A stretch of 64,000 nt of DNA from Rhynchosporium graminicola (GCA_900074885.1 FJUW01000042.1:710015-774014), one strand, 5' to 3'; shown: positions 21,732-34,354, numbered from the stretch's first letter. Notes: a model not told the origin generated them from the sequence alone. Program-made: numbers and translations.

Positions 21732-23370
21732 CTAGCTAGTGAAATAAACAACCAGAAACCCAACCCAGCTCCCCACAACCCCCACAGCCGAGTAACTACT
21801 AACGAACATCAACGGCAAGAACTCCAACCTCTCGCCCCAGATCACCCCATGCAGCAAACTACAATACGCGATCAACGGTATACTAACCGCAATATACACC
21901 AAACTAAACCTATCCAGCAAGAAAACCCTCGATTTGTTACTCGCAGGCGCTAACCTATCAAAGGCCAGTAAGAACAGCACCAGCCAGAAGATCGTATAGA
22001 CGGTTTTGATGGGAAATTCTGCGGCGGTGAATAACAAGGGGAAGAGAGAGACGTGGCCTGCGACGGCGAGAGGACGAAATGCGCCCAGGTAGCGACGGTC
22101 TTTGAGCGCAATGAGGGAGAATGGGATTATGATTAGCAGGACTGCTTTTTCGTGGACGTGCCAGCCGAAGAGGAAAGAGGCGTAGCCGCAGAGGGTGACA
22201 GAACCGATGAAGGTGTCCCAGGTAGGGGAGAGGAAGAGTTTGATGAGTGGGATGATTTGAAAGATGAGGGTTAGGATGAATGTCGTCCAGGCGGTGATTT
22301 CGGGAAGAACGGCGAAGGAGGAATCGCCTACTAGACCGCGGGTGACACTGTTGGTGGCGTCTTGGTTGACGGAGAGTTTGAGGTACGGGGCAGCTGATTC
22401 TGTCAGTGATGTAAAGCGACGAGTGAGGAGGTAGCGTACCATAGATCAAGATTCGATCGGTGAACGAATACATTGCCCATACATTCGGAGCCCAATACGC
22501 ATGACACAGCCCTCTAGAAAACGGAAATAATCTGCTCATCAATTGCGGTATCTGACCCCAATATGCGAATGGTCCAAATGTAGCACCGAAAATAGCAAGT
22601 ATTCCCGTCCCAAGCTTGAACGCATTGCCGAATTTGATGTGGAAGATCGACTTTGGTCCCAGACAATAAGCTCGAAGTAGATAGATGAAATATGCTGGTG
22701 CTAGGTAGAGGTAGATATGCTTCAAGCAGAGGAGGCTTGCGAAGAGTAGCCCGCTGGCCAATAAAGTCGACTTCTTCCTTGCCAATACCAAAGAGAGGAT
22801 CAAGAGGCCATACATGAAGCCATTGTATTGAAAGTGGATATGATCAATGATCAGAAGTCCAGGAGAAAGAAGGATCGAAAGAGCAGCGGCCTGCGACGCC
22901 CTTTTCGATTCTGGTGAAGATGATTGAACGAAGCTTACAAGTTAGCACTATCCCTCGAAATAGCTTCGCAGACATACAGATAAAGCGCAAACACCAGAAT
23001 CAGCTCCGTAGCTATCACACTGGCTCTCTGAAAATATATCGTCTGCCAACTATCATATCCCAGATTGAACACCTTCAACATCTCCGGATCTGCTAACTTT
23101 GCGCCTTGCGATAGAAGCCATTCGAAGTACGCAAAGAGAGGGGGATAGTCGAGAGTCCATTCTGAGGTTTTCTCATAGTACCATTGTTGGATTGGAAGGC
23201 TGTTTGTTATTGCTAGCCAATTCCTATGGACTTCGAAATCGGTGGATTTGCTGGTGCTGTTAGTGGAGCTCTGGAAAGTTGCGAGGGACGTACTATGCGG
23301 GGAGAAGAAGCAATTTAAAAATGGTTGCTACAACCGCACATTGTGCTATCGAGGGGTATATTTCTGCCAT
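21732..23370 (-). CDS. ALG8: Dolichyl-P-glucose: glucosyltransferase ALG8
   Basis: Exons 23370-23294, 23250-22978, 22933-22440 and 22393-21732 join to 501 residues, the usual fungal length. The protein adds the second glucose to the dolichol-linked Glc1Man9GlcNAc2 oligosaccharide on the luminal face of the ER membrane. Diagnostic strings are [14 protein letters not shown] and [17 protein letters not shown] near the N-terminus, [27 protein letters not shown], the [14 protein letters not shown] segment and [13 protein letters not shown]. The chain has many hydrophobic membrane segments. The ATG at 23370 gives [15 protein letters not shown], and exon 1 ends in a split Tyr codon. It is divergent from the lectin gene, with about 600 bp between the two starts. 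Confidence 0.93.
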
Positions 23371-23976
23371 CTAGACATTCTTTGTGACAGTGCGACCGTC
23401 GGTGTACTGAGTGGCAGGTTCGGCACAATAATCTCGCTGCCATTTACAACTAGCTATACTGCCCACTGTCACCGCCCCCTCACTGACCACCACAGCATCA
23501 TTGGTCAAACTCTCAATTGTCAATACCAGTATCTCTTCGTTGCCACAAGCGGAATATGGATCTCCTTCCAGCAACAGTCGTAGTCAAACATTTCGTTACA
23601 CATTCATTCACCCTTGAACTCGGACCTTCTATCACCAGTCTAGGAAGGCCTATTCGCAACGTGATACTTGCCGTGGTTGTTATATATTGCGTCGGTGACA
23701 TCGTCCGTGGTTCACTGCAAGCTGTCCTCAAGAGGTCCTCCAGTTCGAAACGAGAAGACAGAGAGGACGGACAGGACTGATACAGTCATCCGCGGCTAAA
23801 GCCACATTGCCACAGAGTCTAAATCGCTTTAGTTTATCCTTTTTCTTTTTCACTTTCAATTGCAAATTCGGCTTCAACTCGTGATTGCTTGCGTACGAGT
23901 TGAGCACGAGAGCTTTCTATGCTAGCTGCTGGATCAGTCAGTACGATAGGATAGCTGTCACAGAGCTCTACCAACC
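23371..23976. promoter_or_regulatory. Shared upstream region of ALG8 and the lectin gene
   Basis: A 606-bp divergent intergenic region. Two genes acting on glycoproteins in the early secretory pathway start from it in opposite directions. No specific site was identified. Confidence 0.35.
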
Positions 23977-25393
23977 ATGCATTTCTCTACGCCCCTCTCC
24001 CTTACTTTTGCTTCCTTTTTCTTCAGCTATGCACATGCTACATACCTCCACAATGAATTGAGCTTCGGTCACCAAAACAGGTAAACACCCTCCATTTCAG
24101 CTTCCCCCCAGAAACCGCTTCTAACAAGGCCCAGGTTATCTCCCAGCCCACGAGCCCTGCCGAATTGGCATCTCCTAGGCAAACCCAACCCCCCCGAGAT
24201 TCTTTCTAACAAACTCGTCCTCACGCCTCCGACTCCAGGAAACCAACGCGCAGGTCTTTGGTCCGAGAAGACCCTCCAACACCAATACTGGACTGTCGAT
24301 GTTGACTTCCGCACAACGGGCCCAGAGAGGGCGGGAGGGAACCTGCAGATGTGGTATGTGAAGGATGGGCAGAATATAGTGGGCACGAGTAGTATCTATA
24401 TGGTCGGAAAATTCGACGGGTTGGTGTTGGTGGTTGATCAATATTCTGGTTCAGTAAGTTTCATGTCCTTCCTCAAGAATCTGTGCCAAAAATACTGATG
24501 GCAAACAGGCAGGATACATAAGGGGCTTCCTCAACGATGGGAACACAGATTACGCATCCCATCGAAGCGTCGACGGTCTCGCCTTCGGACACTGCTTGTA
24601 CGCTTACCGAAACTTAGGGCGCCCCTCGCGCGTAGCAATCCAGCAATCCTCTACCGGATTCAAAGTCACAGTCGACGGCAACAACTGCTTCTCATCCGAC
24701 AAAGTGAACCTTCCCCTTGGAAACTATTTTGGAATAACAGCCGCCAGTGCAGATAACCCGGATTCGTTCGAAGTCTTCAAGTTCGTGACTACGACCGAAA
24801 GTCATACCCCTGATGGCCAGGCTTCTGGGCAACAGCAAGGTTCTGGCTCTAATACTCAGGCACAGAGCGAGGCTAAACAGAGTAAGAATGTGCCAGTTAA
24901 GCATCAGAGAGGAGGAAGCGTTCCACTATTCAGCGACATACCCGATGAAGCACCCTCAAAGTACACCTCATCCAGCGAGCAATTCGCCGACTTACATAAC
25001 CGTCTCCAAAACATGATGAAGCAAATTTCCGCAGCCACTCGTGACGCCACGCACTTCTCTACTGAAAATCAAAAACTCACGCACCAGCTTTCGGAAACGT
25101 TAGCCCGTATTGAAGGGAGTGTCGCGGAATTACATAGTTTCCGGGAGAGACTGGATGAGATCCAAGCCGATGTTCGATCGACGAAAGGCGATCTTCATAC
25201 TCAGCTTGATAAACATGTGGCAGATGTCAAGTACGAAGTGAGGGATACGCATACTAGTCTGCATGATAAATTGTCGGCTAGGCATGGGATTTGGACCATT
25301 GTTTTGGTGGTTGTGGGAAGTCAGGTTGTGCTTGTGGGTGCCTATTTGATGTATAAAAAGAGGAGTAATGGGTCGCACATGAAATATTTGTAG
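23977..25393 (+). CDS. L-type lectin cargo receptor (Emp46/47, ERGIC-53/VIP36-like)
   Basis: Exons 23977-24080, 24135-24453 and 24509-25393 encode 435 residues. Residues 1-21 are a signal peptide. The lectin domain follows (about 25-235) with LSFGHQN, ALPNWHLLG, an FRTTGPERAGGNLQMWYVKD core, the FDGLVLVVDQY strand and FLNDG. After a Ser/Gln-rich linker there is a long coiled coil (about 300-385: NRLQNMMKQIS, LAELHSFRERLDEIQ-like heptads), one membrane span (IWTIVLVVVGSQVVLVGAYLM) and a short tail KKRSNGSHMKYL facing the cytosol. This is the architecture of type I receptors that carry glycoproteins between ER and Golgi. The Lys pair is not at the usual -3/-4 position, so retrieval may use other signals. 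Confidence 0.88.
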
Positions 25394-25858
25394 GGCAGAA
25401 AGGAGAAGAGGAGAAGTGTTGATAAGAGCGTTTTGAGGTTCGGTCGCTTTAGTGGAATCAAAAGCGGAGAGACACCACAGGGCTCAAGCGAGTAAGTAAA
25501 TACAGCTCTGGAAACCGACCGATAGAGGAACTTTGCATAAATGGAGTGATATCACAATGAATTTTACAAAATAAATTTCAGTTATTGACCTGTTGCAAAT
25601 CGGAGGCAGTAGTTTGTGAGGACCCAGCCTGACTGAATATAAGAGAGCTTTTTCTTCGTCAAGTCGCTAAGGGCCATCATCATAAGCGAGACCACACTAG
25701 GCAATGTTTTCGAAGTAAACAAAGTTGAATTACGTCTCTCATAAATCTCCAAAGCCCATCATCAACTCCATACCTCCAAAAGCGCCTAGCCATCGTGATT
25801 CGACAACACAAGCCCATGATATACACCTCCACCTCTTATCCAAATTCCTTCCCCCGTA
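25394..25858. other. Intergenic between convergent genes
   Basis: 465 bp between the lectin and PEX26 stop codons. No coding or repeat signal. Confidence 0.4.
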
Positions 25859-27377
25859 TTAAATATAACTAACCTTAACCCCCATCCCAGCAGTCTGCCT
25901 GACTTTCGTCCACCCACCGGCAAGTGTCCTTCTCAGTCGTTCCTTAACATCTCTCCTACTGATAACTGCCAGAAATCCAATCAGGAATGCCAAAGACTGC
26001 AAGATAAATAATGGTCTTGCTTGAAAGTTAACCGCCATACCCTCTACCAATTTCTTCACGTTCCCTAGAACATTACTCGCCCGAGTGAGGATCGTAGGTG
26101 AAATTTTTCGCGCATTGGAAGCTGCTGACGGGCGAGCTGTAGAGGTGGTTTCATCGCGATCCTGATGTAGTTTTTTGTTGGAGGGAGAGGAGGCTTTGCC
26201 AGAGATGGAGCCATGACCCCGTGCAGAAGAGCGAGATTTCGAACTCCCAGGTCTCGGTGTGTTTTCAACACCATAATCGACCTCACTTCCTCCAGCTACA
26301 CTCCCACCACTCCTACTCTTGACACCCCTATCCATTTTACTTCTTTCTTCGATTTCTCTTCTCCTTTCTCTTTCTTCGTTTTCAAGTCTTCGACGTTTCG
26401 CATCCTCAAGATCTTTCTTCAACTGCTCTTCCTGATATCTCCTCTCCTCTTTCTCTCTGCGCTCATTCTCATTTTGCTCATCTTGTAGGCTTTGCAGAGC
26501 TTGGAGGAAGGCTTCACGACGTTCTTCGTCGAGGACAGAGGAGATCGAGATGAATTCGCGCGCGTAATCCCATTCGTTATTGCGGAGGAGCACGTGCAGG
26601 GTGTACAGTTCTAGGATTTTTACTCGTGAATTGAGATCGCGGGGTGTGTCGGTGCCGGAAGTTTGTTTGTTGGGACTCATATTTCGGCGGCGAGGGGAGC
26701 TGGAATTTTGCGAATTGAGATGGGAGGAGACGTCGAGCGAAGGAGTGGTAGAGGATGCGAGGTAGTTTTCTAGGCGTTGTTGGTTAACTTTTTGAGTGCG
26801 GGCGTGGGCTAGGAGGAGGGTCGCGCTGCCTTCTATTAGTATATAATTATAGTCATATTGGGAGAGCATAAAGTCTGAGAAGAACTCACAGATTAATCAC
26901 AACATCCGAATCAACATCCCCTTCCACCCCTCTATATCCATTCTTTACCACCTCCTCCCAAACCTCCCCATCCCTTACTTTCGTGACCAAACCTCTCCAC
27001 TCCGTACCTCCGAATGCCAATTTTCCTTCGTCTGGATCCAGTTCAACGACAGCATTCAATATCGTCAAATACAGACTCCACACCTTAACCCTTGTTGTCT
27101 TTCCAGCTTTCGAGACTGGCGCTGGTTCAGGATTGGCATTCGTATCGTCTGTTGGAGATTGCGTGATGACAGGCAGGATAGTAGATAGAGATTCTGGAAG
27201 ACGACGCGTCAGGAATAATGTAGACGATTGGCGGTAGATCTTGGTTATTTGTGAGGTGGCTTGTCGCGAGGATGTAGAATTCAGCGAGGAGATGGAGGAA
27301 TGGAGGAGCTGTGATGATGATAGTGTTTCTCTTGTAGGCGCAAGAGTTGTCGCGATGGAGGAGCCGTTAGATGTCAT
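25859..27377 (-). CDS. PEX26: Peroxin 26 (peroxisomal membrane anchor for Pex1/Pex6)
   Basis: Two exons, 27377-26890 and 26825-25859, give 484 residues; the 64-bp intron interrupts [14 protein letters not shown]. The N-terminal half has TPR-like helices ([59 protein letters not shown]). Then come [20 protein letters not shown], a Glu/Arg-rich coiled coil (about 285-335), a low-complexity Ser/Arg stretch and a C-terminal membrane span [17 protein letters not shown]. This layout matches fungal Pex26, the tail-anchored receptor that recruits the Pex1-Pex6 ATPase for recycling of the import receptor Pex5. Assignment rests on recognised sequence style rather than a search. Confidence 0.75.
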
Positions 27378-28084
27378 GATTGCTGAGTTGGTCGGAGGAC
27401 ACGATTGTGAGGAAGGTACTGAGAACAGGACTCAGGATTCCCTGGAATGCAGGTGCTCGCCTTCCCAACATCAGATGAAGACGGAAATTAGGACAGACCT
27501 GAAGAGGGTAAAGCCTCGGTCCAGCGACGGAGGGAGGGGAGCTTGTGATTGGTTGCATAATTGTTGATTAACCATGCATTAAATCATGCTTAAATCGTAT
27601 GGTGCAAGGCGGACGAGGCTGAACGAGCAAACTCTCAACATCATCAACAATCATCAATCATGGATGAACACATCATTTGATAACGACTAATGCGAAGGAA
27701 ACACAATATGCAAACAGAGCTAGATATCTGGACTTAGCTCATAGTCTCAGCAACTCCTCTGATAATTTCTCTATTTTAAATGAGCATTGCGTCGATATCA
27801 TCAATTCTAGACCTGAATTGCCACCCGTGCCAACCCGGTGTATCTTCTTCTTCATTCACCATTTACAGTTACCACGAATTTATTGGTGACAAGCCCAAAA
27901 ACTTCACGGTTGGATTCAACTTTCGCTTCTATAACCTTGCTTTTGCCTTTGATCGCTCCTGGCATTCGTATTCAATCGCCTTCCTAATTAGTCGATGCTT
28001 CAAAACACCAGGCTAGCGACCAGTCTTTATTCTCGTCTGCGCCGCAGAGTAACTGCTTTCTTCCAAAAGACAACAAACACAGCA
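27378..28084. promoter_or_regulatory. Shared upstream region of PEX26 and the CAF1 nuclease gene
   Basis: About 700 bp between divergent starts. An upstream in-frame ATG at 27995 could extend the nuclease by 30 residues (see that entry). Confidence 0.35.
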
Positions 28085-29937
28085 ATGGAGGTCGATCAAG
28101 CAAACTTCCGTCGGCAGTTGCTACCGATATTGAAGCATATTGCCAATGCCTCATTCGTCTCCTTCGATCTGGAGATGAGCGGTATTAGTACCCGACCAAA
28201 ATTCTCAGCAGGAGATCGCTCCCGCGATGTTGGCAAGCCAACTTTGCAGCAGCAGTATGATGATATGAAAGATGCAGCAGAGACATACCAGGTCTTGCAG
28301 TTCGGTATCACCTGCGTCGAGGAGGATCGTGAAAAGGGTAAGAACACTTTCTGTAAATTTGGATGTTGCTAATGCATATCAGAATTCTACCTGGCTCGGC
28401 CTTTCAACTTCAACGTGAACCCGTTATCAGCTGAGGGTGTGGATCTGAGACTGGATCGGAACTTCACCTTTTCCACCAGTGCGTGTGACTTTTTGAAGAA
28501 GAACGGCTTCGATTTCGGCAAGGTGTTCAGAGAAGGTGTTCCGTACTTATCTCGTGATGAAGAGGATGAGCGTCGTGAAGAGAACTCTCAGCGAGCTAAG
28601 AAGAATGCGTCTATCCCTGATATCCTTGTTCGTCCTGAGGATTTATCAACCATCCAATTCAACCGAGATGCACGTAAGACTATCAAAGATTGGTTCGAGG
28701 ATCCAAAGGTACCTGAGTTCTGAGCCTTACTTTTCAGAATCTGGTTAACCAAAATTTAGCCTGAATTGGACTTTGTCAACGTTGGTAGTGATGCAGGGGC
28801 ACTGAATGGATTCCAACGCCGACTTGTTCATCAAATGGTTCGCAATGAGTTTCCCAAGCTCCGAACCTTCCCAAGAAGTGATGGCTACTTTATGCAAATT
28901 GAGCGTCTGGATGTCAAGAAAGAGGAAGAGGTACAAAATCACCCTTACTATAAGACTGACATTTTCTAATATTGGTACAGTTCCAGAAAAGAAGGGATTC
29001 TCAATTCAATTCTCGCATCGCAAAGCAGAAAGGTAAATCCCCCTCATCATTATAAACTTCCACGACGCTAACATATCTAGGCTTGCGATTCATATTTGAA
29101 GCCCTAAGCAACGGTGACCTGTCCGATATCGACCCTGAATGGTTCGTCGACCACTCCTCTTCTGACTCTGCAGAACAATCTCTCAAAACCAATCGCGAAC
29201 TCGCCCAAGTACTCCGCACCCTCCGTGAAAAGAAGCACATCATCGTAGGCCACAACCTCTTCGCTGATCTCGCCTTCCTCTTCCGCACTTTTATCGGCCA
29301 CCTTCCAGTCAATGTCAAGCATTTCCAAGAAGACATCCACGCCCTCTTCCCCTATGTAATAGACACCAAATATATCGCAACCTACGGCGCCGACGCCATG
29401 AGCACCCGATCTAACCTCAAGGAACTGCTTGTTCCGTTTCGGAAAACCCATGTTCCGCTCGTGTTGCTGCATCAGAGTCACACGGCGTATGGTGCGGAGG
29501 GGCAGGAGCACGAGGCGGGTTTTGATAGCTGGATGACGGCGGAGCTTTTCGTCAAGATGTCCGCTTCCAAAAGCTTAGAAGTCAACATCTCCTCCACGGA
29601 ACAAGCTTCTTCCACATCTGACTCCTCGGGTGGTGCGCATCTCTCAGACGACTCAGGTCACTCACCTATCGACGAAGTCCCACAGAAATGGCACGCTCGA
29701 CAACTCAACTCCAACCCGTACGCTGTATTGGATATGGATTTCAGTAAGCAGAGAAGCGGTAGAAGTAGTCCGGTGATCAAGCAGTGGTTGCCAGCTTTCA
29801 ATAATAAGTTCTGGGATGTCTATGTTAACAAGTTGAGGGTTAATGCTAGTGAGACTGGGTTCTGCGATTTGGCGGAGAAGGAGGATGACGAGCGGTTGAA
29901 TGGGCTGAGGCGGAAGGCAAAGCAGTCCGCTTCTTAG
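28085..29937 (+). CDS. CAF1/PARN-type 3'-5' ribonuclease (DEDD nuclease)
   Basis: Exons 28085-28337, 28383-28708, 28760-28930, 28981-29032 and 29081-29937 encode 552 residues. All DEDDh residues are visible: Asp28 and Glu30 in SFDLEMSGI, Asp330 in HNLFADLAFL, His411 and Asp416 in HEAGFDSWMTAE. An R3H-like stretch (GFQRRLVHQMVRNEFPKL, about 210-227) lies between the exonuclease blocks, as in PARN and the fission yeast Triman/PNLDC1 group. These enzymes trim 3' ends, often poly(A), of mRNA or small RNAs. An in-frame ATG at 27995 would add MLQNTRLATSLYSRLRRRVT, which looks like a mitochondrial presequence. I kept the internal start because it directly precedes the conserved part. The C-terminal ~120 residues are Ser-rich, then basic. 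Confidence 0.88.
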
Positions 29938-30729
29938 CTCTTAGGATCATGATAATGTTTCACGGATCTGCATCGGCATCAGTATTGGCGTTTGGGATTT
30001 GCACTCGTAGATGGGTGAGGTGAGAATGGATGGCGGCATTATTGGCGTTGTGATGGAATGGATGGGATGGTAAGCGAGCATTGATAGGGCATCTTGGGAG
30101 CTTTTCTTTACGCTTCCTACGAATGGGTAACTGGTGTTCGTCAATGAGGGAGAGTATCAGCAGACCCAGGTCGTCCACAAAAGAATTCAATCAAAAATCT
30201 TAAAGCATTTTACTGCTTTCCATACATCTCCGCGTTTCTCAACTCGTCCTGTGACAACCCAAGAAGCATCGGGGCAACATGACGTGGGGAGAAGAGCACA
30301 GAAAAAAGGAGGGAAGTACAAAGTGCCTCTGTACATTCATGAAACTCATCAAACCATTAAATTACGCGACATCATCCACGTGCGACAAAATATTCTATCG
30401 TAAAGCCACTACCAAAAGCGACACGGCTCATTTAGGGTTCACTAAACGATAAGCCCAATTTCTGAAGTAGGTTTATAATTTCTACCTAAGCTATCGATAT
30501 AGGTAGTTATTGTTCAAGATGAAGCATGGCTTTCTTGAATTCTCTGCATTCATGATGAAGCTAGAAGAAGAAGACAGGAAAATTGTGTGAACAAATTCGA
30601 AACATCTCTACCCTCGCGTTTTTTCGAGTCTCTATCAGTCGCACTACTGCCTTCTTTTGTACAAAAACGGAGTACCAAATTCGTATTTTCATCTGGACGA
30701 CTAACCTGATAATGCGTTACATGCTTTAA
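29938..30729. other. Intergenic, no gene seen
   Basis: About 790 bp with only short overlapping frames. A weak inverted pair CCTAAGCT/TATCGATATAGG lies near 30.48 kb. Nothing else was seen. Confidence 0.35.
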
Positions 30730-32481
30730 CTACAGAGCTTTCGCTGCCTCGAACGCGTAGAGTAGAGTTCTTTTTCCCTCGTTTGCCGTGAGTTTGCTGA
30801 CGGCCTCGAAGTCAGCTTTGATGGGAATAATAGAGCTCTCTGCCGAGGCCTTGAGCTTGAGAGATACAATCGTACCGGCTGCACGCTTCGGCACCTTTTC
30901 TGATTCCCACTTCAATAGTTCAGTATGGCAAGAGTAGAATGTCTCGAGATTGGGATCAGCATGAACAAGAGATATTGATCCTACCCGAGGTCACCCAGAG
31001 TTCGAGAGGGGGGAAAAGTACATACATATGCAGGAAGGAAATTTCCACAGAAACAATCGAACAACTTCTGCAGCTCCTCGAAGAATGGCTTAGTGATGCT
31101 TCTCGGATCATTGCGGAATGTGATGTCCCGAGATCTTCTCGTTAGCTTCGGTTGCCTTGCGGTCTCTTCACGCTGGGCATCTTCGTATTTCCAAGCATAT
31201 TGGAAGAATTGTTCCACGGTATGCCAGCACTTTCTCGTACTTTCATTTCTCTTGTTCCAGGGGAAGTATGCATGCTTGTAGTACTCGAACCAGCATTCAC
31301 AGTCGAGCCATGGTACGATTGTCGGTTATGAGTATCTGAACTTTTCTCTTCCCAGCTTCAATGGCAGATCCTTAGTATCTGCAAAGGTCCAGCCATCCAC
31401 ATCAGGTTCGGATCGGGAAGTGTTGACTATTGAGCAGCCAGTACCTTCCACCCGCCCCAAGCACTGGATATCATATAATGCTTGATGGAGATATGAAGCC
31501 AGTTGAGAGCCTAGGAAGGCGTTCAACGTTGTGATTTTGAACGAGGGGTGTTTCTTGCCCTCTTGAATTTCAATTGAACCTCGAGAGCTGCTCAACACAT
31601 TTAAGTGTGTCTTTTCTAAAATCATATTGACCCAGTTGTGTACTGCTTTCTCTGACTGAAAATCCATGGTATGGATTATGTCGGGGTCTTCCGTGGCTAT
31701 GGCAAACTCTTCAAGTGATAATATCTGGTAGCTGTTGTAGGTTTACTTGCCAGCGTCTGTATCTCAAAATACTTGATAGTATTCGAAAGATTTTTTTCTT
31801 CCACGCATCGAATTTCTGGTGAACAGCTTCTCAAGTTCTTTGGCAAGCAAATCAAAATCCTTGAGCAGAGCCTCGACGTTCTTCGCCTCTTTGATGCCTG
31901 TGGCGATTTCCGCAGCCACGAGTCGCAACCACAAGTAGAACCCATCTGGTTTTTGGAAGATGCTGAGCACTAGTAAGTTCTTCGCTGTATCAATATTTTC
32001 GGCGATTGTGGGCGCTTGCCTGGCAATGCCTGCTTAGATCCATGATTGCAACGTCCAGCACCTTGAGGGTGTAGATGCGAATCCCTTCAGCTGTGTACCA
32101 ATTGATCATACAACTTGGGTAATTGACTGTTAAGCCATACCTAGTGCAATCGAATCTCGTCCAGCGAGACACAGTTTGAGATTGCAACCTGCAGCACGCG
32201 CATGGCTGACCTAATTCCGGATGAACCTGGCCGGGTAGAAACGAGAAACGTCTATATCGCACATAGAATTGGCAGACGACCAGACAAAGAGAATTCTGCA
32301 GTATGGTGTTGAAAAATATGTAGGATGAACCAGAGTCGTCATTGAGGAGCAATCCAGATCCTTCTCGCATTGCGGGCCATACCTGTGATGTTTTGGAAGT
32401 GATGATGAACGTGGCTACCAAGAGCGAGCTCCCCAGGAAACAGCTGCAACTACCCGAAACACAACAAAAAAGATCTCTCAT
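30730..32481 (-). pseudogene. Decayed NACHT/NLR-like gene (STAND NTPase C-terminal half)
   Basis: On the minus strand, NLKLCLAGRDSIAL (about 32145-32190) resembles the KLCVSSRP segment of fungal NACHT proteins. Next comes IAENIDTAKNLLVLSIFQKP and then GFYLWLRLVAAEIATGIKEA (about 31.8-32.0 kb), the counterpart of the GVFLWVRLVV helix that follows the NACHT core. Then LEKLFTRNSM, YYQVF and EIQTLAS follow, but the last two are separated by one extra T in a T run at about 31766-31769. A second frame change near 31.72 kb leads to LSLEEFAIATEDPDIIHTMD and VNMILEKTHLNVLSSSRGSI. Segments down to 30730 also lie in different frames. The P-loop part is not found upstream, so the copy is also 5'-truncated. 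Such proteins are thought to act in fungal self/non-self recognition. Confidence 0.55.
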
Positions 32482-32728
32482 GCTTCATCGCTCTGTATAA
32501 AATTTCTATTTTAGTTTCCAAGTACAATTGAGACAGCGCAGCGTGAACAAAGATACTCCAAATTGCAGTATTGACTGAGTAGCAGGCCTTGACATACCAA
32601 CGATTTTGTGAGACAGTGAGCTAGGTTTTTGCCATCCCTGACCCTCCTCACATTGATATTCGGTACTTAATTTTCCCAGTATTTTCTATTATTACAGGGG
32701 TCACTCTCTAGATGCTTCTTAATACATA

Positions 32729-34148
32729 CTAGTTCTCGTAAAACTTCCTCTCAAATTGAAAGCCAGCTCCGTCAAGTCTATCAATGAACTTCTGACCCAG
32801 ACATGCAGGAGTGTAGACGCCACCGGAAAGGTTGTGCTCATCGCGCAGAATTGAGATGGCTGCTTGTGCCAGAGACATGCCAGTGACTAGTCACGATTAG
32901 TTTGAGCTGTTCGGGTTGCTTTCTACAGGACTTTGCGAGCGTCACAATACGAAGGGAAACTTACATGCATACAAAGACCCCTCATACTTCGCCCTGCAGA
33001 AAGCTCTAGGTGGATTTGGAGTCTGCACATCCGGGACCCCAATACCACGATATTCTACCCGATCATTTTTATACTGCTCCCTACTTGGTCCCTCACCAGG
33101 TTTGTACACATATTTCCTGATGATAGTCCTGAAAAGCGGGATAGCGAGTAGGACAGAACCCATCATAATACCGAAATAAATAGCGATAGCACCAAGGTAG
33201 TTTCTCGCCTTCATGTATTCGGCAAAATGGAAGTTCGGACCGTAGAATTTGTCGCCCCCAAGAAGAGCCCAGCTGCGATAGACGATTGGTCGATCGGCTG
33301 TTCCTCCTATGGAGGTTGTTAGGATTCCGAGGTCTGAAATGGAACGGAACCCAAGGACTTTTGTCAGGAGGGAGCTATGGGGTTGGGTCTTGGGGATGGG
33401 TATTGGGGAGATACCGCCAGGCGCGTGGGCGGAGGCAATGTCTTTCAAGCTCCAGGTATCCATAAGCGAGAGGACTGTATTTAAAGTTCCACCAGATGGT
33501 GCCGAGCTTTTTCAATGTCAGCAAGATCAAACATAATTTCTACTCAGAAGGCTTACCTAAGATCATGAACAGAAACAACAACTTCTCCCGTTGGAGCATC
33601 TAATCTCTTCCGAATCATGTCCACCAACGTCCACGTTACGAGATCTGCCGGGGCGGATTCAATTCCAATCTGAGGAATCATGACACAGCCGTTTGCTTGA
33701 GCCGTCTTCTCATATTTCCTGATCATATCTCTAACGAATGGGATTTCTCCCGTGACATCGAGATAATGCGTGCCATTCTCAGCACAGGCTTTGAAAGCGT
33801 GTTCTCCGTAATTACCGTAAGGTCCCACGGTAGCTATGAGGACTTTAGTCTTCTTGGCTAAGGCTGTGAGGTCTGCGTCTGAGAGGTTGCAGATTTCGAT
33901 GCCTGGGGAAAGTCAATTACTTTGCTGATTTAAGAAGCACGTGGCTTGGGTTTTTAGTGCTTACCTGGTTGGCTCCTATCCGGGTTTAAAGCTTTACACT
34001 CTGCTGCCACATCTTCCAATTTTGAGGCGGATCTTCCTGCTATAGCCCACTTCAGATCGGTTGGTAGATGAGTCGTAATGTGCTCTGCTGTAAGCTTCCC
34101 CGTGTAACCAGTAGCTCCAAAGACGACTAGATCGTATTGGCGGGACAT
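32729..34148 (-). CDS. Saccharopine dehydrogenase-like oxidoreductase (SCCPDH family)
   Basis: Exons 34148-33965, 33902-33557, 33506-32965 and 32886-32729 encode 409 residues, typical for the family. The N-terminus has a Rossmann nucleotide-binding motif (VVFGATGYTGKLTAEH), then KWAIAGRSASKLE. VLIATVGPYGNYGEHAFKAC and HYLDVTGEIPFV follow, the second conserved block of this family. A hydrophobic segment YLGAIAIYFGIMMGSVLLAI (about residue 300) is also usual in these proteins and suggests membrane or lipid-droplet association. Members include the vertebrate SCCPDH and bacterial trans-acting enoyl reductases; the fungal substrate is not known. It is divergent from the eL43 gene with 353 bp between starts. 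Confidence 0.9.
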
Positions 34149-34348
34149 TTTTATGTTGGCGTAAAGGGATCGATAGTTTGATTTAACTGTTTGTTCGAGA
34201 TTCCAATTGATCTAGGGAATCAATGAACCTCAATTTGTCATGAAATAATGCCTCTTTGTCGTGACAAAAGCAATAACATTACAACGTCAACACTTCCAAG
34301 GCATTCTTGAAGGACTCGGTCCAATCCCATCATCCCTAGCTTCTAAGT

Positions 34349-34354
34349 CACGTG
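34349..34354. promoter_or_regulatory. CACGTG box in the eL43/SCCPDH divergent promoter
   Basis: TCACGTGA lies 147 bp upstream of the eL43 ATG. The palindromic E-box is a known site for bHLH factors such as Cbf1. Its use here is inferred from position only. Confidence 0.35.
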
